NCBI GenBank assembly: GCA_002050275.1
Contig: MWTB01000013.1
Location: 1 to 52,774 of the forward strand
Direction: 5' to 3'
DNA length: 52,774 nt
From: Anaerolineae bacterium UTCFX1
GTDB taxonomy: Bacteria > Chloroflexota > Anaerolineae > Anaerolineales > Villigracilaceae
A program made the translations under genes and the position numbers. The first letter of the stretch is position 1, and the number at the start of each line of letters is the position of its first letter. The notes under the pieces are model-generated. The model was not told where the DNA came from. It made no database searches and saw only the letters and a list, made by a program, of their open reading frames with translations. Below, one piece after another: positions 1-8,055 of this stretch.

Positions 1-1526
1 GCCATTTCGTGTTGGATGCGGCGCACGAGGGATGGACCTGGCGGCAGATCCACCCAGCGTTCGCCGTTGAGGACGGCGGAGATGGCTTGCTGCGTTTCAT
101 AACGAGTATCTTCCATGTTGTCGCGGGTAGGCGCGGCGCGAAGATTGTAGAGGTCGCTGAGGAATTGCTCCACTTGTGCAACAGTATTGGCGCGTAACAC
201 ATAGATCGGCATACCGCGTTGCTCGGCTTCCATCACGGTCTGCTGGCGGTTGCGATAATACGTCCGCAGGGTGACGAGCGCGTCGGCTTCGGACACATCG
301 CGCACGACGACGGCTGGCACGCCGAGTCGCTTGGCGGCTTGTTGCAGCCGGTTCTTCGCGACGCCATACGCGTACACGCGCACAGTTTGCAACGCGGCTC
401 CGATGGGCGGCGTCGGCTGAGGCGTGGGCGAAGCCTCCGTAGACGAGGCAGACCGAAGTCCGCGGCGAGGCGTTTTTACATCTGCTTTCGGTCCCTTCGA
501 CCTGCTCAGGGCAGCGTTTGCAGGCGGCGCGGATTTCTCGATCTGGATTTTTCCCTCGGCGTCGCGCTGTCGCACTTCGGGAGGCATGGGCGCGTCGCGC
601 AAGAGCGAATCCACAGATGACATGATGTCCGAATGAACCGCAAAACGATCGCGATGCTGGATCTCGATGAGGACGTCGAACGTGGGCGGAGCGCGTCTTT
701 CGAGGACCGTTTTCTGGGTGCCCCTTCGACGCGCTTCCTCGTCTGACAGCGTGACTGCTTCGATGCCGCCGACGAGATCGCTGAGCGTTGGGTTGAGGAG
801 CAGATTGTCGAGCGTTTGACCGTGCGCCGTGCCGATGAGTTGCACGCCGCGTTCGGCGATGGTGCGCGCGGCGAGGGCTTCGAGTTCGCGCCCGATCTCG
901 TCAATGACGATCACTTCGGGATTGTGATTCTCAACCGCTTCGATCATGACTTCGTGCTGGTGCGTCGGCACTTTGACTTGCATTCTGCGCGCTTTGCCAA
1001 CGGCGGGATGAGGCACATCGCCGTCGCCGCCGATCTCGTTGGACGTGTCCACGATGATGACGCGTTTATTTTCCGCGAGAATGCGCGCCGACTCGCGGAG
1101 CAATGTTGTTTTGCCAACGCCTGGTCTGCCGAGGATGAGGACTGATTTGCCCGATTCGATGATGTCTTGAATGATGTCCACCGTGCCGTAGACGGCGCGT
1201 CCAACGCGGAGAGTGAGTCCCACCACTGCGCCGCGTCGGTTGCGAATGGCGGAGATGCGATGGAGAGTCCGCTCGATGCCTGCGCGGTTGTCCGCGTCGA
1301 AAGTTCCGACACGTTCAATAACGTGGTCGAGTTCAGCGCGAGTGAGTTCCACGTTTGAGAGCGCCGTTTCTTCATCTACGAAGCGCGCTGTAGGAAGACG
1401 CCCAAGGTCGAGGATAACTTCAAGCAACAAGTCGGTATGATTGATTTGCTCCATCGCATGGCGGATGTTGGCGGGAAGCACGTCGAGGAGGGCGTCGAGG
1501 TCGTCGGTGATTTTGAGTTGGGTCAT
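1..1526 (-). CDS. R3H-domain AAA/SpoIIIAA-like ATPase (3' end beyond window)
   Basis: An open frame of about 508 codons runs from an ATG at 1526 off the left edge. It has an N-terminal helical region, then a P-loop ATPase core with Walker A GRPGVGKTTLL near residues 131-141, a Walker B-like VIVIDEIG, and the segment GTAHGQTLDNLL, a pattern seen in SpoIIIAA and plastid Ycf45-type ATPases. A proline-rich low-complexity linker follows (about residues 330-370). The last visible residues, RRIQHEM, look like the start of an R3H single-strand nucleic-acid-binding domain. The role is unknown; nucleic-acid-dependent ATPase is the family expectation. No Shine-Dalgarno precedes the ATG. A mobile palindromic repeat is embedded in the linker (493-514). 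Family assignment is firm, function is not. Confidence 0.85.
   Translation of the reverse strand, partial: MTQLKITDDLDALLDVLPANIRHAMEQINHTDLLLEVILDLGRLPTARFVDEETALSNVELTRAELDHVIERVGTFDADNRAGIERTLHRISAIRNRRGAVVGLTLRVGRAVYGTVDIIQDIIESGKSVLILGRPGVGKTTLLRESARILAENKRVIIVDTSNEIGGDGDVPHPAVGKARRMQVKVPTHQHEVMIEAVENHNPEVIVIDEIGRELEALAARTIAERGVQLIGTAHGQTLDNLLLNPTLSDLVGGIEAVTLSDEEARRRGTQKTVLERRAPPTFDVLIEIQHRDRFAVHSDIMSSVDSLLRDAPMPPEVRQRDAEGKIQIEKSAPPANAALSRSKGPKADVKTPRRGLRSASSTEASPTPQPTPPIGAALQTVRVYAYGVAKNRLQQAAKRLGVPAVVVRDVSEADALVTLRTYYRNRQQTVMEAEQRGMPIYVLRANTVAQVEQFLSDLYNLRAAPTRDNMEDTRYETQQAISAVLNGERWVDLPPGPSLVRRIQHEM
493..514. repeat. CCCTTCGA..TCAGGGC palindromic repeat inside a coding linker
   Basis: The segment reads CCCTTCGACCTGCTCAGGGC plus two bases and nearly matches 10141-10163 (one base differs in the core). 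A more diverged inverted copy lies at 1557-1574. Here it is translated in frame as ALSRSKGP in the linker of the R3H ATPase. It is therefore a dispersed element that entered a coding region at a tolerant position. Confidence 0.7.
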
Positions 1527-1540
1527 GGTGGTTTTAGGTG

Positions 1541-1600
1541 TCACGTTTCAGACTTGCCTTGAGTATATCGAAGGGTTCCAAGTTGCGATGCGTGACGGGG
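1541..1600. repeat. Diverged TTCGA-type repeat with GTCACG/CGTGAC ends
   Basis: The gap 1527-1774 holds no convincing gene. It contains an inverted GTCACG/CGTGAC pair enclosing CCTTGAGTATATCGAAGG (1557-1574), a diverged inverse copy of the repeat at 493-514 and 10141. Read on the minus strand, its centre contains TATACT, a possible -10 box about 35 bases upstream of the R3H ATPase start. That regulatory reading is only a possibility. Confidence 0.4.
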
Positions 1601-1774
1601 AAAATTGTTTAGAGAGATAACGAATTTTAGGGCGGGGAAGTTTTCCGCCTGTTTGGTATGACTATTATACAAGGAATACTGAAATCCCCGCATTAGAATG
1701 TGATTGTAAGCTTTTTGTCGCCTCTTTGTAAACTTTTTTAGGAAGATTGTCAACTTTTCCCCTATAGCGGCGAA

Positions 1775-2701
1775 TTACTTCTTCCCCTCAATCCGACTCG
1801 CCCTGCTCGGCTGAACGCCGACTCCCTTCGGCACAGTGGGGGTAGGCAGCCCTTCCTTTATAAGTCGCGCGAGGTGTTTTACCATCACCGCTTGACGAGC
1901 TCCCGATTTCGCGCCCAAATCTGCAAGCACAGGTTCGAGCCACGCTTGATATGAGCGAACGCAAATATATACGGGACGGTTTCTTCGGTCGGGCAGATTG
2001 CCGATTAACGCTGCAAGTTTTGCGCCGACACGATTGGCTTCGGGGTGAATTAGCGGCGTTAGAACGATGCCGCGCGCGCCATGAGTTATGTTGATATAAC
2101 ATTTCGGTCCATCATTATTTATCCATCCCAGTGGAGTCTGCGGCGGCGGTTCGATGGGTTGCAAAAGAGGCGGCACAATTTGATAATAAAGACTAAACGC
2201 TGCGGGAAGATTCGCGGATCGTGCGCGCATCCACGTTTCGAGATCGCCTGCGCTTCGCTCGGCGCGAATCGCGTCTGAAACATTCCACATCCTCTGCCAG
2301 GTGTAGACGGAGAAGCCCGATTTTCGCAACGGCGGGAACGCGCCGCTGACCTCGTCCACTTCTGCAAGCACATGGAACGCGCCCCATGCCCCCGCCTGAG
2401 CGGATAGATTTTCGATTAACGCAGGCAATTCGGGGTGGGTTAAATTTGATGACGGCGCAAGATACTGCATTTTTGCAAAAGTGTCCGCCTGTGAATGGGC
2501 GATTCCCCCCAAGACTGAGTCGCGTTCGCCGTTTGCGATCGCACCGTAAATGTGCCGCGCAGGATTCATGTGCGCGAGCAACCGCGCTGTGTCAAGCGGG
2601 TTGCCGCGCGTCAAGATGCGAGTCGTATCTAACCCTATTGCCTCGCCGCGAAAGCGGTAGATATGAGGTAGGTCTAACAAAACGAGCGAGCGAATAGCCA
2701 T
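1775..2701 (-). CDS. GNAT-like acyltransferase-fold protein, unknown substrate
   Basis: A 308-residue soluble protein starting at an ATG six bases after the stop of the upstream membrane protein, so it is probably the last gene of an operon with lepA. The middle part (about residues 105-150), with LAEVDE and an LRKSGFSVYTWQRMW segment, resembles the terminal strand-helix region of GNAT N-acetyltransferases. No acetyl-CoA P-loop (Q/RxxGxG/A) is obvious. The C-terminal third is basic and ends in a polar tail. I do not recognise a characterised homologue; it could be a degenerate or specialised GNAT protein. Gene call is good, function is inference. Confidence 0.6.
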   Translation of the reverse strand: MAIRSLVLLDLPHIYRFRGEAIGLDTTRILTRGNPLDTARLLAHMNPARHIYGAIANGERDSVLGGIAHSQADTFAKMQYLAPSSNLTHPELPALIENLSAQAGAWGAFHVLAEVDEVSGAFPPLRKSGFSVYTWQRMWNVSDAIRAERSAGDLETWMRARSANLPAAFSLYYQIVPPLLQPIEPPPQTPLGWINNDGPKCYINITHGARGIVLTPLIHPEANRVGAKLAALIGNLPDRRNRPVYICVRSYQAWLEPVLADLGAKSGARQAVMVKHLARLIKEGLPTPTVPKGVGVQPSRASRIEGKK

Positions 2702-2707
2702 ACAATA

Positions 2708-3721
2708 TTATGATTGTGTTTTTTCGCTCCCGGTTGTAGATTTGTTCCTGAAATTCAGCAATTGTTGATATACGCCCGAGAGCGTCTGTCCTTCGCGCGA
2801 AAGTCCGATCGCGCCCACAACGATGCTGTTGATGTAATTATACAACCGCATGGCTAATGCGGCAGCAAACGCCGTCGATTCGTCAGGGATGAAGCGTGTG
2901 AGGGCGAACACGATCGCGCCTTCAAACGTGCCCAACGCGCCCGGCGCCGAAGGGATGGCTCCGCCAAACGCCGCCATTCCCAAACCGAACATCGCCCAGA
3001 CCGCGTTTGCCTGCGGGAAGAACGCGCGGATGATGAGGTAATACGCGACGATGGAGATTGTCCAGTTGACGGTCATCCAAAATAAAAGTTTGACGAAGAG
3101 CCAGCCGTCGTTCAGCACGCTCAGACCGGAAAAGAACGATTCGAGGAAACTGCCGCCGAGTTGTTGCAAGCGCGGGAAACGCGCGGTGAGTTTGTGAAAA
3201 ATATCGAGCGCCCATTTGTTGTTGCGCGCCAGAATGAACATCAACACGAAGCCAACCAGCACAATCCCGCCCATGATGTAGGCTGTGCGTCCGCTGCCTT
3301 CCGCGCCGACGACGAACGGAAGAACCGAAATGAAAATGATGGCAGTATAGATCAAGTCCATCGTGCGTTCGATGACGATGGTGGGGAGAATCTCCATGAA
3401 GGTCAGCGACGTTTTGCGGCTGAGCAAGAACGCCCGACCGATTTCGCCGAGGCGGAAAGGGAGGAAGTTGTTGAGCAAGTAGCCTTCGCCGATAGTCCAG
3501 AAGACATCCGTGTACGAGGCGCGGTTTCGTAAAAGCGTTCGCCATACTTGAGCGCGTACAGCCATCCACGCGAAGCCAATGACCAACGCGACGCCAAGGT
3601 AGATGTAATTTGCGTTGCGAAGCGCTTCGATCATTTTGCGCAGATCAACGAAGTAGAGAATCGCGGCGATCAAGCCGGCGCTGACAATGACGCCGGGCAG
3701 CCAACGTTTTGCGTCTTTCAA
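2708..3721 (-). CDS. Flippase-like integral membrane protein (LPG_synthase_TM / UPF0104)
   Basis: A 337-residue polytopic membrane protein with roughly eight hydrophobic segments. Motifs of the lysylphosphatidylglycerol synthase transmembrane family are visible, including NNFLPFRLGEIGRAFLLSR near residues 88-106 and FGGAIPSAPGALGTFEGA near residues 250-267. The family is proposed to flip or move lipid-linked substrates. The start is a TTG at 3721, preceded by GAGGAA in the last codons of lepA, with the lepA stop only three bases away, so the two are translationally linked. A separate MprF-like lysyltransferase-domain protein is encoded at 17640, raising the possibility of a split flippase and synthase. 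Substrate unknown. Confidence 0.8.
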   Translation of the reverse strand: MKDAKRWLPGVIVSAGLIAAILYFVDLRKMIEALRNANYIYLGVALVIGFAWMAVRAQVWRTLLRNRASYTDVFWTIGEGYLLNNFLPFRLGEIGRAFLLSRKTSLTFMEILPTIVIERTMDLIYTAIIFISVLPFVVGAEGSGRTAYIMGGIVLVGFVLMFILARNNKWALDIFHKLTARFPRLQQLGGSFLESFFSGLSVLNDGWLFVKLLFWMTVNWTISIVAYYLIIRAFFPQANAVWAMFGLGMAAFGGAIPSAPGALGTFEGAIVFALTRFIPDESTAFAAALAMRLYNYINSIVVGAIGLSREGQTLSGVYQQLLNFRNKSTTGSEKTQS

Positions 3722-3724
3722 AAA

Positions 3725-5524
3725 TTATTCCTCATTCAGCTTTAACACCGCCATGAACGCTTCTTGCGGGATTTCGACGTTGCCAACCATCTTGAGGCGT
3801 TTCTTACCCTTCTTCTGTTTTTCGAGCAGTTTTTTCTTGCGGCTGATGTCGCCGCCGTAGCATTTTGCCAGCACGTCTTTACGCGTGGCTTTGACGTTGG
3901 CGCGCGAGATGATTCGTCCGCCTGACGAAGCCTGCACCGCCACGTCGTAGAGTTGACGCGGAATCAAATCCTTCAATTTGGTGATCAGGCGTTGACCCTT
4001 GTGGTACGCATCCTTTTGATGGACGATGGTTGCCAGCGCGTCCAAAGGTTCGCCGTTGACGAGGATTTCTAGTTTCTGCAATTCATCGGGGCGATACTCA
4101 AGAAATTGATAATCGAGCGAGGCATAGCCTTTGGTGCGCGATTTCAAATCGTCGAAGAAGTCAATGATAATTTCTGAAAGCGGAATTTCAAAATTGAGTT
4201 GCACACGATGAGGCGCGGGATATTCCTGTTGCTTGAAGATGCCGCGCCGTTTGGTGACAATGTCCATGATGGGACCGTAATAATCGGTGGGCGTGATGAT
4301 CTCGATCGTCATCCATGGTTCGCGGACCTCGACGATCTTCGATTCATCGGGCAGTTCGGCGGGTGAGTCAACGGGGATGACCGAGTCGTCAATCATCAAC
4401 ACTTGATATTCCACCGACGGCGCGGTGAACAACACATCCAGATCGTATTCGCGTTCGATGCGCTCCTGAATGATCTCCATGTGAAAGAGACCGAGGAAGC
4501 CCGCGCGGAATCCGAATCCCAACGCTTGCGAGGTTTCGGGTTGATACGTCAGCGAGGCGTCGTTGAGTTGCAGTTTTTCGAGCGAGTCGCGCAGTTCGGG
4601 ATAATCGTCGGCTTCGACGGGATAAATCCCAGCGAAGACCATCGGCTTCGGGGTTTGGTACCCAGGCAGAGGATCTGAAGCAGGCTGAACGGCGCGCGTG
4701 ATCGTATCTCCCACACGGCATTCGTGTACGGTTTTGAATCCTGTCGCAACGTAGCCTACTTCTCCCGCTCCGAGCGAATCGGTGGGTTTCATGTTCGGCG
4801 CAAAAATTCCAATTTCAACCGGGCGCATATCTTTGTGCGTCGAAAACATCCGCAACACATCGTTGGATTTGAACGAGCCTTCGACCACGCGGATATAAGC
4901 GATGACGCCCTTGTACGAGTCGTAATGCGAATCGAAGACGAGCGCGCGCAACGGCGCGTCATCCAAATCTTTTGGCGGCGGGACTCGCGTGACGATCGCC
5001 TCGAGGATTTGATCCACGTTGATGCCTTCTTTTGCCGAGACTTGAAGAACCGCTTCAGGCGGGATGCCCAGCAGACTGCCCACATCTTCAGCCACCTCGT
5101 CTGGGCGGGCAGAGGGCAGGTCAATCTTGTTGATGACGGGGATGATCGTGAGATCGGCGTCGAGCGCCTGATAAAGATTCGCCAGCGTCTGCGCTTCGAT
5201 GCCCTGCGTGGCGTCCACCACCAGCACGGCGCCTTCGCACGCCTTGAGCGCGCGGCTGACTTCGTAACCGAAGTCCACGTGACCTGGCGTGTCGATCAAG
5301 TTGATCTCATATTTTTGATTGTCTTTCGCGGTGTAATACATGCGGACGGCGGAGGCTTTGATGGTTACGCCTTTTTCGCGTTCGAGGTCCATCGAGTCCA
5401 GCACTTGCGCGGTCATCTCGCGTTCCGAGATCGCGCCTGTCAGTTGCAACAAGCGGTCGGCAAGCGTGGATTTTCCATGGTCAACATGGGCAATGATACA
5501 GAAATTGCGTATGTGGTCAGTCAT
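3725..5524 (-). CDS. lepA: Elongation factor 4 (LepA), back-translocating GTPase
   Basis: A 599-residue translational GTPase. G1 AHVDHGKSTLADRLL lies at residues 10-24, G3 DTPGHVDF and G4 NKIDLPSA follow, and the LepA-specific C-terminal domain carries KKLLEKQKKGKKRLK. It binds the ribosome and acts on stalled or mistranslocated complexes. The frame is open 28 codons further upstream (to 5608), but that extension is translated from a dispersed repeat, and a TATACT box (minus strand, 5537-5542) lies only 12 bases upstream of the ATG at 5524. Full-length LepA families begin at this MTDHIRN-type start. It heads an operon with the flippase-like and GNAT-like genes. Confidence 0.97.
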   Translation of the reverse strand: MTDHIRNFCIIAHVDHGKSTLADRLLQLTGAISEREMTAQVLDSMDLEREKGVTIKASAVRMYYTAKDNQKYEINLIDTPGHVDFGYEVSRALKACEGAVLVVDATQGIEAQTLANLYQALDADLTIIPVINKIDLPSARPDEVAEDVGSLLGIPPEAVLQVSAKEGINVDQILEAIVTRVPPPKDLDDAPLRALVFDSHYDSYKGVIAYIRVVEGSFKSNDVLRMFSTHKDMRPVEIGIFAPNMKPTDSLGAGEVGYVATGFKTVHECRVGDTITRAVQPASDPLPGYQTPKPMVFAGIYPVEADDYPELRDSLEKLQLNDASLTYQPETSQALGFGFRAGFLGLFHMEIIQERIEREYDLDVLFTAPSVEYQVLMIDDSVIPVDSPAELPDESKIVEVREPWMTIEIITPTDYYGPIMDIVTKRRGIFKQQEYPAPHRVQLNFEIPLSEIIIDFFDDLKSRTKGYASLDYQFLEYRPDELQKLEILVNGEPLDALATIVHQKDAYHKGQRLITKLKDLIPRQLYDVAVQASSGGRIISRANVKATRKDVLAKCYGGDISRKKKLLEKQKKGKKRLKMVGNVEIPQEAFMAVLKLNEE

Positions 5525-5536
5525 AGTAGCGGGGGA

Positions 5537-5542
5537 AGTATA
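5537..5542 (-). promoter_or_regulatory. -10 box of lepA
   Basis: On the minus strand TATACT ends 12 bases before the lepA ATG. Transcription would start about six bases before the ATG, giving a very short leader. This supports choosing the 5524 start over the longer frame. No good -35 was found. Confidence 0.5.
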
Positions 5543-5548
5543 ACCGAG

Positions 5549-5622
5549 TTTCTCTGCCGCAGAAACGCGGAGAGCACGGAGAAAATATTTAACCGCGAAG
5601 ACCGCCAAAAGCGCGGAAAATT
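5549..5622. repeat. Nonamer-type tandem array upstream of lepA
   Basis: The stretch is built from degenerate 9-base units such as CAGAAACGC GGAGAGCAC, then ACCGCGAAG ACCGCCAAA AGCGCGGAA. The same unit types appear at 6523-6587, 21583-21609 and 52482-52548. It creates the spurious N-terminal extension of the lepA frame. Confidence 0.6.
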
Positions 5623-5640
5623 CTTCATAAAGCCCAACTC

Positions 5641-5689
5641 GGTGGTTTCGATATGACGGCGGACAAATCTCGCCGTCTACTCAACCACC
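5641..5689. repeat. Palindromic element, GGTTGAGTAG family
   Basis: Outer arms GGTGGTT (5641-5647) and AACCACC (5683-5689) enclose inner arms GACGGCG (5655-5661) and CGCCGTC (5671-5677). The pattern tttcgata...tactcaacca recurs at 50001-50060 and in part at 15716-15735, so this is one copy of a dispersed family. Confidence 0.65.
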
Positions 5690-5752
5690 AGAGTATGAAA
5701 GAAAATGAAGATTTCAGCCTTGACCTCTGTCTAATCCAGTAGAATGACCGTC

Positions 5753-6091
5753 ATGGACAGCCGCTGGCTCGGGCGATGCCGTGAAGGAGATTCGCTGGCT
5801 ATCGAACGACTGGCACAAACTCATCAACAGGATGTGTGCCGCCTCGCATTCTCCATCTTCGATGACGCCGACGATACAACGCAGGAAGTATTTATCGCGG
5901 CTTTACGCGCCCTCGATTTATTGTCTCAAGACGATCAGTTCATTGCTTTCAACATGGCATTTAACGACCAAAATAATTTGTATATTGTAAACGTCACTGA
6001 GGCTCTCAAAGACCCGTCTGCTTATCCTGCGAAAATACCGCTTGGCGCTAGCGAGCTTGTTTTTCCATCATCGTGGCAGCCGGTTTCCTGA
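5753..6091 (+). pseudogene. Truncated ECF sigma factor (region 2 only) fused to unrelated tail
   Basis: The first ~60 codons encode an ECF sigma-70 region 2: a GDSLAIERL-like core-binding helix and TTQEVFIAALRAL, matching the usual DATQEVF segment. Homology stops at about residue 63. The frame then continues with an unrelated 50-residue segment (NMAFNDQNNLYIVN...) and ends at 6091. Region 4, needed for -35 recognition, is absent, and 6092-6228 encodes nothing recognisable on either strand. A TAGAAT box ends seven bases before the ATG at 5753; an in-frame ATG at 5744 is less likely. It is best read as a deletion remnant, although a short expressed protein cannot be excluded. Confidence 0.6.
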
Positions 6092-6172
6092 CCATTATCA
6101 GGCGCTTTGGCGATTTGTTGCTATCCGTCAACTCTACCCGCGCTAAAAATTCGGCGTTGCTTTTCGGTAACA

Positions 6173-6232
6173 GTAGGTGGCACAGCGAATCCGTTCAGGA
6201 TTTTGACGGGAGATCGTCTCACTGTGCCCTAC
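6173..6232. repeat. GTAGGGCA palindrome carrying the tlyA stop codon
   Basis: Left arm GTAGG/GGCACAG (6173-6185, with a one-base interruption) pairs with CTGTGCCCTAC (6222-6232). Read on the minus strand the right arm begins GTAGGGC, and its TAG is the stop codon of tlyA. A related palindrome at 8052-8078 supplies the TAG stop of ubiA in the same way. Confidence 0.65.
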
Positions 6233-7101
6233 GTTGGATGAATTGCCCGCTCTATCAAGCCCTCAAAATCGCCTCTTTCTGGACTTGAAGCCTGGTCCAT
6301 CCACACCAAAAACTCGACATTCCCTTTCGGTCCCAACAGTGGACTCTTGGTCAGTCCGCGGATGCTAAAGCCTGTGTTTTGCGCAAAAGTCAGCACATCG
6401 AGGAGCACCTGCTTATGGATCTCCGGGTCGCGGATCACGCCGTCGCCGCGCGAGACATCCTTTTTGCCCGCTTCAAACTGAGGCTTGATGAGGGCAATTG
6501 TTTCACCGACGCTCTTTTTTGAACCGCTAAGACCGCCAAGATCGCTAAGATTTAAATTTTCTTTGCGGTCCTCGCGCGCTTGGCGGTTAGAATCAGACTT
6601 GACAATCCAGCGTTTCACCACTGGCAACAAAATCTTCAACGAGATAAACGACGCGTCAATGGTTACCAAATCAATCCGCTCCGACAGCGATTCAACATAT
6701 CGCGCATTTGTCTCTTCCATCACGGCCACACGCGGATCGTTGCGAAGTTTCCAGTGCAGGATGCCTTTGCCTACATCAATCGCGTAGACTTTCGCCGCGC
6801 CACGTTGGAGCAGGCAGTCTGTGAATCCACCAGTGGATGCGCCTACATCCGCGCAGACGAGTCCGTTCACGTCAATGTTGAACGCCTCGAGCGCCGCGTC
6901 GAGTTTTTCGCCGCCGCGTGAGACGAAGCGTGGACCCGAGTCGACGGTCACAGTTGACGCGCTGTCTACAGACATCCCGGACTTCAACGCAACCTGATCT
7001 GCCACGCGCACTTGCCCTGCCATGATGAGGGCTTGCGCTTTCGTGCGCGATTCGGCCAGTCCGCGCTCGACGAGCAGAACATCCAAACGAATTCTTGGCA
7101 T
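6229..7101 (-). CDS. tlyA: TlyA-family rRNA 2'-O-methyltransferase
   Basis: A 290-residue protein with an N-terminal S4 RNA-binding domain (residues 4-60, RLDVLLVERGLAESRTKAQ) and a C-terminal FtsJ-like methyltransferase. The SAM-binding motif is ADVGASTGGFTDCLL at residues 84-98, followed by YAIDVGKGILHWKLR, ERIDLVTIDASFISLK and LIKPQFEAGK. TlyA proteins methylate 2'-hydroxyls of cytidines in 16S and/or 23S rRNA. The protein carries an extra charged segment at about residues 169-198, encoded by a nonamer repeat element (6523-6587), between the WIVK strand and LIKPQFE, where homologues have a short loop. A TACAAT box ends six bases before the ATG and there is no Shine-Dalgarno, so a leaderless mRNA is predicted. 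The stop lies inside a palindromic repeat. Confidence 0.95.
   Translation of the reverse strand: MPRIRLDVLLVERGLAESRTKAQALIMAGQVRVADQVALKSGMSVDSASTVTVDSGPRFVSRGGEKLDAALEAFNIDVNGLVCADVGASTGGFTDCLLQRGAAKVYAIDVGKGILHWKLRNDPRVAVMEETNARYVESLSERIDLVTIDASFISLKILLPVVKRWIVKSDSNRQAREDRKENLNLSDLGGLSGSKKSVGETIALIKPQFEAGKKDVSRGDGVIRDPEIHKQVLLDVLTFAQNTGFSIRGLTKSPLLGPKGNVEFLVWMDQASSPERGDFEGLIERAIHPT
6523..6587. repeat. Nonamer repeat element inserted in frame in tlyA
   Basis: Three direct units ACCGCTAAG ACCGCCAAG ATCGCTAAG (6523-6549) are followed after an AT-rich loop by three inverted ones, CTTTGCGGT CCTCGCGCG CTTGGCGGT (6561-6587). The whole forms an imperfect hairpin of about 65 bp. It is translated as part of tlyA without breaking the frame. 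Confidence 0.8.
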
Positions 7102-7107
7102 GAATCT

Positions 7108-7113
7108 ATTGTA
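7108..7113 (-). promoter_or_regulatory. -10 box of tlyA, leaderless spacing
   Basis: On the minus strand TACAAT is separated from the tlyA ATG (7101) by exactly six bases, so RNA would begin at or next to the start codon. Confidence 0.6.
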
Positions 7114-7173
7114 ACCAATTCTTCACTTTTTTAATCCACCTTCGCTCTTTGCTTGCCGCCTTATCCTTTCTGT

Positions 7174-7179
7174 TATCAT
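7174..7179 (+). promoter_or_regulatory. -10 box of ubiA-like gene, leaderless spacing
   Basis: TATCAT ends six bases before the ATG at 7186, the same spacing as for tlyA on the opposite strand of this divergent region. No Shine-Dalgarno is present. Confidence 0.5.
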
Positions 7180-7185
7180 TGTCCT

Positions 7186-8055
7186 ATGTTTTCCGCCCTG
7201 CTTAAAACCATGCGTCTGCGCCAATGGACGAAGAACGGCTTCGTCTTCTTCGCGCTCATTTTTGACAAACAGCTGTTTTTGCGCGAATCATTTTTACGCA
7301 CGCTGGCGGGATTCTTTTTATTCTGTTTGATCTCCAGCGCAGTTTATCTCTTCAACGATATTTCTGATATGGAGGCTGATCGAAAACATCCAGAGAAAAA
7401 GCATCGCCCCGTTGCATCAGGCGAACTATCGGTCGGCGCGGCGTGGGGCGCGGCGCTTGCGCTCGCGTTGATTTCGCTGTCGCTTGGCTATTTGCTTGCG
7501 CCGTTATTTTCCGCGTTTCTCGCCGCGTATCTCATCATTAACATCGTCTATTCGCGTTGGCTCAAGCATGTGCCGATCCTCGATGTGTTATTCGTCTCGT
7601 CGGGTTTCGTTCTGCGCGTGGGCGCGGGCGTGACTCTCATCACGGTCGAACGTTTCTCGCCATGGTTGTATGTCATCACGACATTATTCTCGCTCTATCT
7701 TGGTTTTGGCAAACGCCGCGCTGAAATAAGCCTGCTCGAAGAGAGCGCAGGTTCGCATCGTAAAGTGTTGGATGGGTACACGCTTCCGCTTCTCGACCAA
7801 TTCATTACCATCGTTTCGGGTATGACGATCGTCACCTATGCGTTGTATACATTCTTCGCCGAGAACCTCCCCGCGAATCACAGCATGATGCTCACGATTC
7901 CGTTCGTGGTCTATGGCATCTTTCGCTATTTACAATTGATCCAAACCGGTCACGCGGCGGGCGCGCCGGACGAGGTCGCGCTGAAAGATCGCCCATTGCA
8001 AATCACTGTCGTATTGTGGATGTTGACCGTGCTTGTAATTTTTTATCTTTCGTAG
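7186..8055 (+). CDS. UbiA-family prenyltransferase, DPPR synthase type
   Basis: A 289-residue polytopic membrane protein. The start MFSALLKTMRLRQWTKN is typical of decaprenyl-phosphate phosphoribosyltransferases (DPPR synthases). The first Asp-rich motif NDISDMEADRKHPEKKHRP (about residues 57-75) has the NDxxDxxxDrxHPxKxxRP pattern of that branch rather than of quinone-forming UbiA enzymes. The enzyme would join a polyprenyl phosphate to PRPP, giving a lipid-linked pentose for envelope glycans. It is followed 23 bases later by mevalonate kinase, so isoprenoid supply and use are coupled. The longer frame starting at 7153 was rejected because it includes the promoter. The TAG stop lies in a palindrome (8052-8078). 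Confidence 0.85.
   Translation: MFSALLKTMRLRQWTKNGFVFFALIFDKQLFLRESFLRTLAGFFLFCLISSAVYLFNDISDMEADRKHPEKKHRPVASGELSVGAAWGAALALALISLSLGYLLAPLFSAFLAAYLIINIVYSRWLKHVPILDVLFVSSGFVLRVGAGVTLITVERFSPWLYVITTLFSLYLGFGKRRAEISLLEESAGSHRKVLDGYTLPLLDQFITIVSGMTIVTYALYTFFAENLPANHSMMLTIPFVVYGIFRYLQLIQTGHAAGAPDEVALKDRPLQITVVLWMLTVLVIFYLS

Noticed and set aside
1541..1753. A 70-codon minus-strand frame upstream of the R3H ATPase
   Set aside because: It crosses a repeat copy and an AT-rich gap and shows no conserved-looking sequence.
5525..5608. 28-codon N-terminal extension of LepA
   Set aside because: It is encoded by a dispersed repeat and lies upstream of a TATACT box; LepA homologues start at the ATG at 5524.
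4724..5656. A 310-codon open frame on the plus strand opposite lepA
   Set aside because: It is the antisense of a highly conserved gene, with arginine-rich composition typical of such shadows.
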